Below are positions 50,453 to 63,972 of a DNA stretch of 64,000 nt, one piece after another. How positions within the stretch are numbered: the first letter of the stretch is position 1; each line of letters opens with the position of its first letter. The translations under genes and the position numbers were made by a program. The notes beneath the pieces are model-generated. The model did not search any database and was not told the origin of the DNA. It was given only the letters and a program-made list of their open reading frames with translations. Source of the stretch: Chromobotia macracanthus (taxonomy: Eukaryota; Chordata; Actinopteri; Cypriniformes; Botiidae); contig JAZGTH010000001.1 in the NCBI GenBank assembly GCA_036877525.1, positions 9,556,001 through 9,620,000 on the forward strand. The letters are read 5' to 3'.

Positions 50453-53400
50453 CTGCAATGAAGAAAGAGAGAGTGTGTGTGTTATACAAAGATGAGTTAT
50501 ACTCGTCCAACCATGACTTCTTTATAGGTGTTTGGAGGTACGTTCAGTGAGAGGTAGAATACAGGTAGATCAGTATCTGGAGCCATTTTATATACTGTAT
50601 GCCCAATGGTGTAAATGTATAATAACAAAGATTGGGGAAAGTTGGGTCGGGACTCACCGGTATGGATAACTAAAGCAATTCGTATTTCACAGAGACTGCT
50701 AGTACTTTCTGTCTCAACAAGAAAATCTGAAGCTGCTCTCACTAGACAAAGACTTGTTAGCTTTGCAAGCCAAGGTGTAAAACTACCTAGCAAATAACTC
50801 ATTCAGAAATAAAGATCTGACCAACATGACAAACCACCAATAACAAGATTTTTTTTGCACTTGTTTTACACAGTCTTTTTTTTTTACACATCTGCCATAA
50901 AAATTCAGGGGGGGGTTAATTCAATAAACAACAAACATAGTGCAAAACAGTTAATACTGAGCCTTGAAGTTCTGATGAGAAGCAATGTGTGTGATATGTG
51001 CTGTAGAAAACAAGACCTCATAAAAGTTTAAATCCAGCACTTGTGCAAAAATGTGAAAGTACTTCAAATCAATTTCTCTCAAGACCTCACTGCTCAGATG
51101 GGGAAAACTGTTTTAAATGAGCCAGACACCCTGAATCCTGAACCTCTGCACAGTCGTCACAGTCGACCCCAATCTGCCATGTCTGTGTTCTGGTACTTTC
51201 TTAACAAGAAACACAAGTTATTCAAGCAATGCCTTTTATCCATAGACATCCATCTTGCCCAGGTGCCTTGCTGACCCCAATCTGTAGCTTGCCTCTATGG
51301 CATTTCCAGGATATAGGTTAGGTAATGCAAACACAAGTCTTGAGGGAAAAAGGGGACAAGCTTCTTATGGAAGTTAGATGCCCAAAAAATTGGGTTCTAA
51401 GTTGATTTCATATGTTGGTTGTAAAACGTCACTGGCCGTAAGCATTACTGATGGGTTTTTGATACAAATAAAACAGGCTGGTTTTAAAGCAAATACACAT
51501 TTTGTTCTGTTCCAAAACCTGTCGAGTTGCCCACAATAGGAACATTTCAGGCATTACAGGCACACTAAACAACTGTTCCCATACAACAGTTAGTATAATT
51601 ATGCAGCCTTATAAGACCCCCGATAATCCCAGAATGCATTCTGACAAGCTCAGTAAAACTTTTAATTCAAGTGTACAGAGTTGAGGGAAATGAAACATTT
51701 CTTCAGCAGTGAAAATTATACCATATATGCTACAGAATACATAAGCAGCATTTGTAAAATCTTCTGAAGGCACACAATAGTTTTCTCACAATGGAAGCAA
51801 TAAACTCTATTTTGTTGTGAAAATCTTGACTGTCTGTTTACATCATTATCACTACAACCATCAGGTCACGCATTAAACTTTTAAAAATGAATACTTTCAT
51901 TACATAGAATTACATCTGTTGTAATCAGTCTGTTATATTGAACAGAAGAGAAGTCTGCTACTTTAAAAATGTAGCAGAAAACATAGGCTGTGCGCCTTAC
52001 TTCAAGCTTTTTGCATCATTCAGAACAACTCAAGAGTTCCAAACTGACTCCCGGCGGTCTACAAAGATGATAAGAATCAAAAGGTGAGTGAACTCAGAGT
52101 CACTGCTGGGAAAGAAAAGGACAAACGTGTAGTAGTTCTGGAGATGTTATTACACCGATGAGTGGTTCACAGTCACTGCCTCTGTGGGGCCAGCTTGCCG
52201 GGATAATGAGCTGCTCGGCTGGATCGACACTCTCGCTCTGCGCCAGTCAGTCCAATCCAAGCAATCGTCAGTTAAACCTAATAAATGCATAGAGACCACT
52301 CATCCAGCTATTCAACCAAGGAGGACATGTTTTCAATGACCTGACACGGTGAAAAACGAATGCTAGTCAGCCAATGCCACAGCCCTGGAGCAGGGTGAGC
52401 CCTGAGAGGTGGAGAATCCAGCTTGATGGATGTCGAATAGGTTCTTAAGGAGCAGAGGATGGCTTCTTAAGAAGCACCCATGGCTGCTTCTCATGCCCTA
52501 TTTCTGTCTCAGGTCTGGTCGTGCTGCTGTAAAGCTGTCAGCTCTTGTCTTGTTTAGCTGACAGGAAACATACCCAAGTCCAGAGCTCAGCAAGCACTGC
52601 ACTTTATTACAGATGCTTCACCTTGAATACTGTACGTTCTGGAGAGCTCTGTAACCTGGCTGTGCACTTCCCCACTGCTGCCAAAACAACCCACATACTC
52701 ACCCCACATGACAATAAGTCAGAGCTAAGCATCATTTGCATGATCCATGCATAATCAGCATAATTTGGAAGGCAGAATTATGACGTCTGACACATTCACC
52801 TCAGCTGTACCACACAGAGCAGGTGTTGCTGTGAAGCCAAATGTGTGGCTCATTAGACAAATGTTAAGCATTTCTTTAGCATTCTTTTGAATGATAAATT
52901 CTGAACAAGATTTTACACAAATAGCTGCTACATTTATAAACTGAGCCATTGCTACATTTGCCCAGAAATCAGAGAACCCATTTGAGAGCTTTTGACCTAA
53001 TTATAACACCAGTGAGGTCTGCATTGTAGTTACCAGCTTTTCTGTGTCTAGAAGAACTTGTTTGGAAAATACAGACTAAAACAGGGACTATTCTGATTTG
53101 TAGAACCTTTTGTTCCAGTCGTCTAATCTGATTTGCCAAGCAGATTGGAACACTGTGCTGATATTTAGTATAACAGCACTAGGACATTTCTGTTTGCATT
53201 ACTCCACTTGTTATGCTATCCCAATAAGCCCCCAGTGTACTGTACTTTCTCTTCCTGCATCACATCCACTTTTGCTTGTGCCTCAACCTGGGAGATAAAG
53301 AAAGAGCTGACATCTAAACAGACAGTGCACTGTGAGCAGAATTAAAATAGTTTCTGCCTCTTGTCTCACAAGGAAATATCATGGCCCTCCCTCCACCCAG

Positions 53401-56400
53401 CTACCCCCACTGCAAAACCTAAAATTTTTATGCAAAATGCAAAACCTAATCCACAACAGAGGTAGCTTGAGTTGTTTTTTTACACAAACACCAGATGACA
53501 ACACAACCAAAGCAAGCATTATGGGTCACTTGTGAAATTTCCACTTTAAAATAAATTTCTGTAACTAGACAACATGGATTTGTTTTGGCCCACCAAGTAT
53601 TTAAACATTTATAATGACAAAGTGATTTTCATTGTATTGGAAAAAACAAAATCAAACCAAGTGGCACCTCCATGATATTTCTGAAGATTTTTGCCATAGT
53701 TCTAACAGTACATGTATGAAGTCAATTCCCACAGATACCACCAGCAGAGCATTAATTATGGATGTTCCACTAAGTGTGACAACCAGAAGGTGTCTGAATA
53801 CTTTTCAGGCCACTTATAGGTTTTGCAAAACAGCACACAGGCATAAGGAGATGACAAGATTTTACTGCACAGATCTAAAGTACAAATCATAAGGTGCAGA
53901 TCAAGCACAAATTTTGTTTTCTTTGCACATCAAAACAGAAAGCGGCTGGCTGTTTTTTGGCATCCCTCCCTCGAGACGACTATAATTAACTATCAGGAAG
54001 CCGGCTGTAGTTTCTTTACGAGAAAGCTCTGTAGGAATGTGACCATGTGAAGTGGACGAGATGCGCAAAAGAGCCCACAGGGAAAAATCAAACGAGAGTT
54101 TGTCAGCGAAATCAGCGTGATTTGGGACTGTGCGAAGACAAGCAGTGTTTGGAAAAAATGTAGGATTTCTGACACAAGCAGAGCCCGATTTTATTGCTCT
54201 ATAGCTCTTGTCCTCCTTCCTTGTTCTTCCATTATATGTGTCCTTGTGACATCACATGCCCTCAGGGCAATAACAGCATAAGATGTTTTACACCTTTCAG
54301 TAGGATTCCCTCCTATATACTAATGGTTTATCAACAAAGATGGTGATCAATTTTAACAGGCCTTATGCAACAAACCTCCATTTGATTAATGAATGATGTT
54401 CATGTGAGAGCATGTGGAACTGCCTTCATGGTTTACTGGCTAAATGTAAAGTGCTTAGTTATGTAATTCAACATGTATAAGAATCACCTTGTCTTACGCA
54501 CAATGGATGTAACATGAGGCTGCACTGAGTATCGTGAATATTAGCTGTGAGCTAAAAGGCTGTGCTCCCTGTTTTTAAAGGACTTTTGCTGCTTATCAGT
54601 CCAAATTAGTTAAAGGTAGTAATTTAAGGTTTGTTTTTTTTGACTTCCTAACATAACCTAATTAAAAATGCTTTCAAACACTCTGTAGGGTGTGTTGAGC
54701 TGAGTTTTTCACGTTTTTAAGTTAACACTACAATAGTCTAATAAGAAATAAATGCACAGAATGCAAATATTGAGTAAAATAGACTTTTAAAAGGTGTTTG
54801 TTAATTAGAAAAACACGATTTCACACAAAACATGAAAACTCAAGACTTTTTTCAAAAAGTCCTAGTGCATTGCCCTAAAATGCTGTCTAGATAGACACAA
54901 CCTTATAGCTTACTATGTTTTGGAACAGAGCTGAAGAATCCAGTCACATCAGTGCCCTAGAAAAAGCTGTTTTATTCTGTCTTGCTATTTCCTCTATAGT
55001 GATGCTGGGACCAAAGTTTGACCCATTTCTCTGCTGAATCAATAATCAAGCAGCAGGATTTGAGAACAATACTTTCCAAATCGAAATCATAACATTATGA
55101 CCCAAAACGTACCTGAAACCCTAAATGTGATAATGGTCACAAATGTGTACCATCACCTGAACAGTGACCCCTAATCATCTACTGTAACTGTGTTCAGTTC
55201 TCTCTATTCTAAAAGAAAAATCCAATATCTAAATCCAAATCCAATTATAAACCTCTTTTAACACAACAGGGAGAGATTCTTAATTTCAAATTCATTATCT
55301 TCCAACAACAATCATAGGTTTGACTATTGTATCAGAGTCACATGTGAAGCTTATAAGTAGATAACAGCTGTCAAAAAGGCTCTGTTGTAAAGAACAGCAC
55401 AGTTTCATACTATTTGCCATTTGGATCTTCACAGCGGTTTCTATTTAAGGGCACATTAACAGCTGATGACAAAAACGGCAGGTGGGGAAAGTGAGAAGAA
55501 TGGAGATGACACTAAACCATAATAAACAGCGCCGTGAGCCAGCAGCAAACAAGCTGTCCACAGCATACCAACCAATCCAATATACAGTATCTGCAGACCT
55601 GAGAGAGAAGACAACGGTGTGAGACGTCCATCTGCTGCCCTTTACGTCAGATCTGCTGACCTCTGTAGCTGCCAACATTCTGATCAGAAGCATAGAAATG
55701 AACTCTACGATAATGACCTGCATCTGCTCCCAAACTTATTAAGGGAATGACAGGAGAAGGACAATTGGAACAGCTCCAAACTCACTGTCAATGACTTACT
55801 GAGTGATGGGCTAAATTTGTATTGGTCTGAATTCAAACAAAGGAATACTAAAGAAAGGCAAGGCAGACTAAACATTAAGTGAAACGTGCACCAGTCTACA
55901 AGAATCATGATTTTAGAAATGTACTCTTTACATTTTTAATGTATACACTGTACATTATATATACTATACACACTATTATCCCAATTATGACTTTAAATTA
56001 TGACTGTTAGTTCATTCTTTTTTCTCTGTGGAACTTCACACAACTCATTAGATATACAAAAACTGTAGTAATAAAAATGTGTATTTTTTTATATTTATAT
56101 TTTAGTTTTTCATGGCCCTTTTTACTTTCTCAAACCTATAGAATTAAAAATGTGGTTTTGCTACTGTTCCTTTCGGTTGTGTGTAAATGTCAGCAACTAA
56201 GAAAAAAACAATCTGATGTATTTATACAAATATGCCCAATCCTTCAATAACAGCCTGTTTGTTATTCCTGCATTACATTATAACATTACATTACAGGTTA
56301 CATTACATTTATTTATGTTAACAAACAAATTATTTAGATTGGACTTAATGATCAGGGACCTGTTATAAAAATAAACTTCATTCACTCATTTCTGTTGTTG

Positions 56401-59400
56401 GGTTTCTTCAGAGGGATATGCAGAGTAGGGCAGGTGCCAAGAGAAAAATCACAAGGTTTGGCAGACGCTCCCATATTTTACAGGTTCTTCTGGTGGTTAA
56501 CGATAATAGTATCTATCCTATTTCCACTTTATTAAAGTGTGAAATTAATTGGTCGTATGTTAATATTACAGGTATCTAAGGTCACGATAATTTTTTTGTT
56601 TCATTTCAACAGATGGTCTTTGTGGACAGAGTTTAAAGTTCTGAATGTTGCAGTATATTTTCATAGCACAATGAAATCATATCTCCACAAATCTATAAAA
56701 ACATGATTCACATGATACCAGATTGGCTGCATGCAGCATTTCAACAGCTATCTGGGTTTATTGGTGGATGCTGCAGGCTATTGATTACAATAATCCACCA
56801 GTGACTGTTCTGATCTGTACCAGCTCTTTCTGAGGCGTACATATTCGCCTCAGAAACTGCAGTACCCAGTAAACAACATGCCCAAAAACAGTTCCAATTC
56901 AAACCATTTTACAACAGATGCTGACCTGACCTACATCAAGGCAATAAAGACTGTGTGAATATATGTCATTTAGACACTTCAAACAACAAACACTGCAGTG
57001 CTGACTTGTTTTTAGAGAATATCTTGAGAGAGAAAATCCTGACTTTTTCCTCCCCTACTTCATTAGTATACAGTTTTTACTTCATGCATAAACACCTCAG
57101 TTTTTATTACATTTAGGCTTAACAAACTGAAATAAATGGGATAATAAACTAAAATAAACTCAATTCAAAATATATTCTCTAAAAACGGCCATTTGTGTAA
57201 TCTTGTTTTTCAACTATATGTTTCTTGCTTTAAGATTGTGTGGATATTTTTATTGGAAAACAAGACAAAAGTATGTCAGCTGGGAATTCCTTCATAAAGG
57301 ACTGCAGTGAAATAATTAATAAATCAATCAGTCATACACATATTCACGGTAACCAGCACAAATCTACGGCAAAAGGCCTAACTAGAAATTAATAAAAGAG
57401 CCATCTGTGGGGACAAAGCGGCCAATCAGGACACAGATCTCTGGATCTTTCCTGAATAAATGAAGCAAATCAAAGACTCAGCTCTTTCTGTGTGGGCAAG
57501 CACATCCCAGTAGGATTTCATTAATATTATGCACAGTACCGTTTAGCTGAGGATCAGAGATGCTGGTGGTGCTTCCTCTGAGAGAGATGAAATACACAGG
57601 GACTTCTATCTGAGGAAGGATGTATGAGCTTTAATTATCAATGTGGAGCTCTCGGTATAGCCAACAGACATCCTTCACATTTCTGACTTCAAGCATGCAT
57701 TGACAGAGACTTGGTGACAGCCTGGACAGAGGTGTTGTATTGTTCAAACAACCTTTAGTCTCCTTCCCACAGACCTACTCTGAATTTTATCTCTTCAGTA
57801 CTAAACAAACCCACCAGCCACCACAGCACACCTTTAAGTAAAGAAAGCTCATGCAAATTTCAAAACAGACATGACTACTTTAATCCAAACATCTGGGGAT
57901 ATAAACAAGGCTGGCACGTAATTCCAGGAGCCAATCCAGAGTCTGTGCTCTATATATTTTACTACTACTTAATGGATAACTGTAACTATATTACTGAACA
58001 CAGCAGGGTATCTTTTGTCAGACTCTATCCTATTAACCACTCTAAAGATGCTACAGCCACATTAACCAACAATGGGTTTAGTTAGAAGTTAAGAGGCTAG
58101 GTCTTATAATGTTTATCTTCAGTCTAAGCACTTGTAAACTCATTACAAGTCATCTTGCATAATGGCAGAAGAAAAGCTTTACCTATAAATTAAACAACGA
58201 GTCAGTTTATTAAGTTTATCTACAGCATCATTTTTATTTGAAGATAATCTTAGTCAAATTATAGATTACATTTAAAATTGTTCATTTACAGATGATCAAA
58301 TAATATAGATGGTGTGGATAAATACAAAACATCAACCCAAACAAAACAGCTATGCAATGTGTGTATGGTTGCTTCTACCTCATATGAATGGGACAGGGTT
58401 ATAGCTGTACTTCCTCTGTAATGCTAGCAATGGGCTTTCATTAAGAGTTAATAAGGGCCACCCCGAGACCTCTGAATTAACGCATAGAGGAAAATAAGAT
58501 TCTGCTATAACAACATGTTTTTGAGGTCTGATCTGAAGTGACACCATATTCCACTTACTTTGCAAGTTGCAAGCCTCGGCAGATGAAAACAGCAAAGACA
58601 GGCTAACTAGTCAGTTGTGAAATAACACAAAATGCTAGCTTTTTCTCTGTCCTAATGACAGAGAGTAGATATAATTGGGACGCAGGCTAAGATACCCAGA
58701 GGAATAGGGTGTTATGTAACTAAAAGAACTTGCTATCCCACTTCGTACTAAACAAGCTGAAAATGGACCCTAGGAATCCTGGGCCTTGCACTGGCTGAGA
58801 TTTATATCAGAGCGCTCACCTTGATCAGAGAAATAGATTCATTTTGCTTCAAGCCGAAATCACTTAAATGTTTCAATAAAACTGTTATAGAACCCAAAAA
58901 GTCCCTGAGGAATGGGGATTTTTTTTTCCCAAAGGGTTGTGGCTTGCGTTTCACCGTGGTGGAATTAATGCCAGGGACAGTACACACATGTAGGCTTAGC
59001 AAATACAAGAAACATAATGTAAAGGACATTGTCAGGGCTTCTGGGTGGAGAAAACTGCCTTAAATCTGTCCATGTTAGATGTCTTGTTGAGCTTCATTTA
59101 GTCAGAGTAAGACTGGACAAATGGAGACTCTGTGAGACTTCTAAACAGAATCACGCATAAATATTAGGAACACATGCAAGGAATGGATTGTTGCCAAGCA
59201 GGTGCAACCTGGAGCATATGTTCACATCTTAACCCACTAAAGATGTCATCAACAAAACCATTGTCTCAGTATGAAATGACAATTAGCAGGTCTGAGTCCA
59301 GGGATGACTTAATTTAATAGTTAAAAGCATTTACACTTGCTGACTTGCTGACTGTCAGTCATGCATCAGAGGCTTTTGGATAAATCTTAGTATGAATTTA

Positions 59401-59411
59401 AAAATCCCTAC
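50453..59411 (-). other. dlg1 intron after the alpha first exon
   Basis: A 9-kb intron. I see no L27 or other dlg1 exon in it and no complete transposon. Several GC-richer unique blocks (about 52060-52500, 57400-57720) could be regulatory or conserved non-coding sequence; nothing more can be said from one genome. Confidence 0.7.
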
Positions 59412-59474
59412 CTTGCATCCAAACATAAGTGAGATGGTGCTGTTGGTGCATGCTACTTTACAGTGGCACAACAT
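59412..59474 (-). CDS. dlg1: dlg1 alpha-type first exon (Cys-rich N-terminus)
   Basis: 21 codons from ATG 59474 to donor TGCAAG|GTAGGG, phase 0, joining to KYRYQDED. It starts MLCHCKVACTN and ends SLMFGCK. A nearly identical N-terminus (MICHCKVACTN...MFGCK) is known in DLG2 (PSD-93). Cys3 and Cys5 match the CxC palmitoylation signal of alpha-type DLG proteins (compare MDCLC of PSD-95), which anchors them at the membrane. The start was chosen by that homology; the frame is open upstream to another ATG at 59564, taken here as 5' UTR. Confidence 0.88.
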
Positions 59475-60100
59475 TGGGGAAAAGCAGTCCAAGTTTTTGA
59501 TGCTGGGAGACATTCTCTCTGTGCCTGGGCACTTCAATCCATCAGCGATTGAGGTGCCGGCCAACCGCTTCCATGAGCGCTGCTCGCTGCCTGCTCTTGA
59601 CGCGTGCCCTCATCTCTGAGCTTGGTCCGTGGCAGGGGAAGCAGAAACAGCAATGTGATGCCTTCATTCAGTAAGCCCTTGCCAATTGAGTCCACTTCCC
59701 TGGTCTTCAGTCCTATCTCTTCGCTTGACTCGACTCAATCGGCCCAACAGATTAGATGGCTCCCAAAGAGAGCTGTACTTCAGGGAGCTCTGGGAGAGCC
59801 ATGCTGCCTACCGTGACCAGGGGGTGTTGCAGTGGGAGGAGGAAAAGAGGTTAGAGGGCAGCGGAGCGCACAGGGTCTCGTGTCACAATGTGAGGGACTC
59901 TCTGCTCTGACGCCACACACGATCCATCAGTGCTGTTGCTCTTCCACCTGCTGCAGAGGAACCACTGATATGACTTTCCATTCGGAGGAATGAGAAACAA
60001 GCTCGGGCGCTCTCCCGCTCAGCAACTATCCAAACAAGACGCGGCGAGCGGCGGGGAGAGAGAGGAGAGGTAAGCAGACTGGGGGGGAGGGGCAAACAGC
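59475..60100 (-). promoter_or_regulatory. CpG-rich promoter and 5' UTR of alpha exon
   Basis: Upstream of ATG 59474 the sequence becomes GC-rich, with a CpG cluster at 60003-60056 (GGGCGCTCTCCCGCTCAGC and GACGCGGCGAGCGGCGGGG on the plus strand). This contrasts with AT-rich DNA on either side and suggests a CpG-island promoter for the alpha transcript. Transcription start and factor sites were not determined. Confidence 0.5.
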
Positions 60101-62166
60101 AGCGTTGAGCTTATTACACAGTTCACTAGAGAGAAACCAAAGAGTTTTTGAGCCGAAGGTTGCAGCACACAGACAGACAGAGAAGAGTAACAATGAATGG
60201 GACCGTTCCGAGTTTAAAAAGGGGATGCAAAGACTGCTTTCTCATTACACTTACAAAGGACAACAGAAAGGAAGGAAGGCATTAAATTAAACACGTGCTT
60301 TGAGTACTTGTGTCATTTTACCTCATGACATTGTATTGATATTCTTATACCAATAGCTGGTATATTATTATTGGTATATTATATGCATATTATTGGGGGG
60401 ATATTAATGACCTACCACTCAGAGCATATATTCCTTTGCATGTCAAAAACTGTCCAACTTAAAAATCTTACTTGCCCTCTGTGTTTCTCATTCTGTGGCT
60501 CTCTGTCTAGCGATTTAAATGCAAGTTTCTTAAGTTAAGACCCCATAATAAACACATTTGTTCAGAGTCAAGTGAACCCCTATATTGTTACAAGACTCGG
60601 ATTAGTTGACTAGTTGTTCAGGTAACACACCAACTAGACAGTTTTGAAAATATGTAGTTTTGCTCATAGTATAGGTTACAGTTGTACACAGTGGCTAATC
60701 AACAATGGCATATGTCGGAACTAAAGTAAATCATAGGTCAGACAAAAGGAAAACTCTTATTTAATTCTTATTAAGCAAAACAACAAATCATTAAGAAAAG
60801 ATTCTGACAACCTTAACACTAAATCTTTTTGACTGATAACGTATGCTAATGTTTTCAAACCACTAACAGCAAACAATTTTACTCAAGTGTGATTCAAGTG
60901 TGGCTTGGAAAAATACTACTATGTAATTTTTTCATACAAAGTGACATATCTTTTGCAGTGCCATTATTTAAAAATTCATAACTCCTATAAGAAGGACTGC
61001 TGTGCAAATCTTTTAAAGAGATGTTAAAGCTAAATATCTGTATTTTGGGTCACTGGAGGTCTTCCTAAATTATGATGCACAGTTTACTTACTGAGCTGTA
61101 ATAAAGCTGAGTGTTATAGCATGTCTCCTCTGCCCCTACTCTCTCCTGCACCCCTGCCACAGTAAATCATTTGAGGTGTTACATCACCAGAGTGCAGAGA
61201 CGCATGCAGATTCCAGACTTATACAGCACAGACACTCACATGCACACTCTTATACTTATAAAGGAGTTATTATATCATGTTGTTTCTTTCATGTAATATC
61301 AAAAATTGAATTTCGTATACAGTTGAACTTGTATGAAAAAACACACTTAAAATTTGTTATTTAATATTGTGGATTTTGTAAGAGATACCCAAAACTTGTA
61401 TCAGTCTTTTAATCTCAATTCGTTATGCTTACTGATGATTTCTTTATTGTTAGTATTATTTTTTTCATTATTTTATTGACAACTAAAATATCTAATGTGT
61501 TGGATATCTAAAATATCCAAACCTGGGACCTCAGTCTCTCAGCTATCACAGGGACCCCCAGTGTAAAAAGGTAAATATTCTATGTAACACTTCATGATAA
61601 CTTTCATTAATATTTACAGTACAAACACTGTTACATTTACAGTTATCAAACCTTTAAATTTGATCCTTTAAACAAAAATACAATTAAAATATTTTAATAC
61701 ACTACGTTATTATTTAAATGGTCATTAATTACTGATCTGTTTACTTATATCTGCTATATATAGCAAAACATAACATTATTATATATACGTAAGATTATAT
61801 ATGTAAGAAACCGAATCCCATTCATCATACAATCTTTATTTTCAACTACATGATTTAACCTGGCAATGTGACACTGGAGTATATACAATGCCTTTTGGAT
61901 GAGTTTCGATCCCCCAAAAATTATTCATCCGAAGCTGAAGCCAATTATTAACTTCTAAATCAATCTCTCCCTCCTGAGAGTTTCAAGGAGAAAGGGGCAA
62001 ATCTTTCTGAGGTGCCATCCATAAACTTGGCTTGGTGTTGAAGAGTTTCTTCAAGCACAAGTTTGTGTACTGCTGTGAACTCAGCAGTTTCTATTGGAAC
62101 AATGGGAACTTTTCCTCTAATAAACTGTGTGTGTATGCTGATGCTAATCATTCTTCTGCTGTGCAG

Positions 62167-62313
62167 AAGCTCTCAGAGGAAATATCTAGATTGCAGACTG
62201 CTGAATTCCCACGATACCATCAAAGACTCAGATACAGCACGTGTAGGACTGAATCTGCGTGTGCAGAGAACAGGGTTCAAGAAGCGGAGAGAAACTCATC
62301 TCTCATTGGCCAG
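62167..62313 (+). other. exon-like block on the plus strand, 49 codons
   Basis: A pyrimidine-rich tract and acceptor (TTCTTCTGCTGTGCAG) are followed 147 bp later by a consensus donor, GGCCAG|GTGAGA. The block is open in two frames: KLSEEISRLQTAEFPRYHQR and onward to NSSLIGQ; or SSQRKYLDCRLLNSHDTIKD and onward. I recognise neither. It could be an exon of a gene nested opposite to dlg1, a non-coding RNA exon, or chance. No partner exon was found in the window. Confidence 0.25.
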
Positions 62314-63649
62314 GTGAGATTCACTTTGTACCAACATTCATTTCTGCTGTATTTGTCTTTTCTCTATTTCTCTTTTTCTGTAAAAAGGAAAAAGGCTAGT
62401 GCACATGATGACAAAAAGTTACCATATAAAAGTTATCAAGGTTATGATGCATATGGTAATATTCCATATGGTGTATGGTCCCATAACTCAGAACACATTG
62501 ACCCTAAAAAGTATTTAGGCCACATCTAAAAATGCACTGTATTATATAACAAAATATCAAATCAAATGCCATTGTTTTTTTAAATAGGAACAAGTTTATG
62601 TTGATAGCTTTTCAAATCTGAACACAGCATTAGTGTTTATCATCATAATCAAGTTCACTAATTAGTCGATAATGATCATAGTAACCTCTTTGTGAATGAC
62701 TTTAGGAAATCCCTATTGGAATTATACAAATAAACCAATGAAACCATAAGAAACAAAACCCATGCCAATTACATTTACAATTACATCCATCCATCACAAA
62801 TCTTGAACCAAAAAGTGCCAATACAAGTTTACAACCAATGTTAAAACAATATGGAAGATTTAGGATTGTTTAGGATGTACGGGTAAAGATCATGTTTAAT
62901 CAAATATTAATTTAGTTTAGTTCATAGGCGTTGCAAATGTAATATTTGCCTTTGTGAATTTTCAACTAGCATATATTAAGTTGGTCCTTCTCTTAATTAT
63001 AACAGATCTGCACTAACTGGTGTCAAAGTCTTATAATGATACACAAGGGTCAGATGATGGCAGTGAATATTTTAAAGAAAGTGCTTAGCAACGTTAAAAA
63101 TCCATTATACACACTAAATAGACCTAATGTGCAAATTATGTTTTTAATTTCCCATTTATTAAACGCAATTACAGAACATCAATCATTAAATCACTTGTAT
63201 AGTTTGATTCCTTTCCTGAGGCGCCAAATTCAGCAAAGTTTAACTCCAACCCTGGTCAAACACACCTAAAACAAATTATCATGGTCTTCAGCACTACTTT
63301 CAGAACAATACAGTTATGTGTGGTTGATTAGGTTCAAAAATCTAGCCCACATAAATACTCTTTAGTACTAATGTCACTTGCTGTGTGTTAGTGTTGTGGT
63401 CTGCTGTCATTAAAATAACAATGTCTGGTTTTGGGGCAAGAGCAAAAATATCTGTGGCCTTAGTCCCTAAAGCCCAGGGCTGCAGTATCCACACCACCAG
63501 CTCAGAAATAGTAAAAATGTATTTGTCAAACAGATACAAAATGTACCATTACAATACCATGTTTTTAAATAATACTATCATTGTAGCATTCTCTGAAGTA
63601 GCTTAGAATACCATGTAAATTCACATTCAAATCTCTTACGCTTGCCTTT

Positions 63650-63972
63650 AAGACAATAACCGGAACCTCTCCCTCCTAACTCAACTAACTCCTCCAGACA
63701 TATGTCCCCTCCCACCAGCTACGGTCAGCTAACTAACGACGGCTCATCGTTCCCCCACAACAAGGTATCAGATCAATCTGTACAACTTTCACCTACTCCG
63801 TTCCTTTGTGGTGGAATGAACTGCCAGCCTCCACCCGATCTGCTGAGACTATCACAGCCTTTAAAAAACAACTCAAAACACACCTGTTTCACAGACACCT
63901 GTCTGAACTCTAATGCTCTTCTATCCTATCCCTCTATCCTATCTTTCTATCCTTCCAAAAAAAAAAAAAAAT
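63650..63972 (+). mobile_element. LINE 3' end
   Basis: The C-terminal end of a non-LTR retrotransposon ORF: TSYGQL, then VPLWWNELPASTRSAETITA and FKKQLKTHLFHRHLSEL followed by TAA (63910-63912). The pattern W.ELP..R.....FK..LKTHLF is typical of LINE reverse-transcriptase proteins of fish. An A run and AAT repeats follow, as a 3' tail. It is frame-broken upstream and truncated. Confidence 0.85.

Larger units (their letters stand above)
61..59474 (-). other. dlg1: dlg1 (SAP97) gene, 5' and middle part, spliced
   Basis: This is the extent of the coding exons recognised for a DLG-family MAGUK scaffold. The family clusters receptors, channels and adhesion proteins at synapses and cell junctions through three PDZ domains, SH3 and an inactive guanylate-kinase domain. 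Three class I PDZ domains are visible, each with GLGF in the carboxylate-binding loop and a His opening helix alphaB (THSSAV, THEDAV, THEQAA). Choice of paralog: MMNSSISSGSGSLRTSQKR, HRGSTGLGF and YEYEEITLER match DLG1, whereas DLG2 has MMNHSMSSG, HKGSTGLGF and YEFEEITLER. Exon phases join without frameshift from 18217 to 61. The 3' part (SH3, HOOK, GK) runs off the left edge. L27 exons were not seen. Whether this is dlg1a or dlg1b cannot be decided here. Confidence 0.93.
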
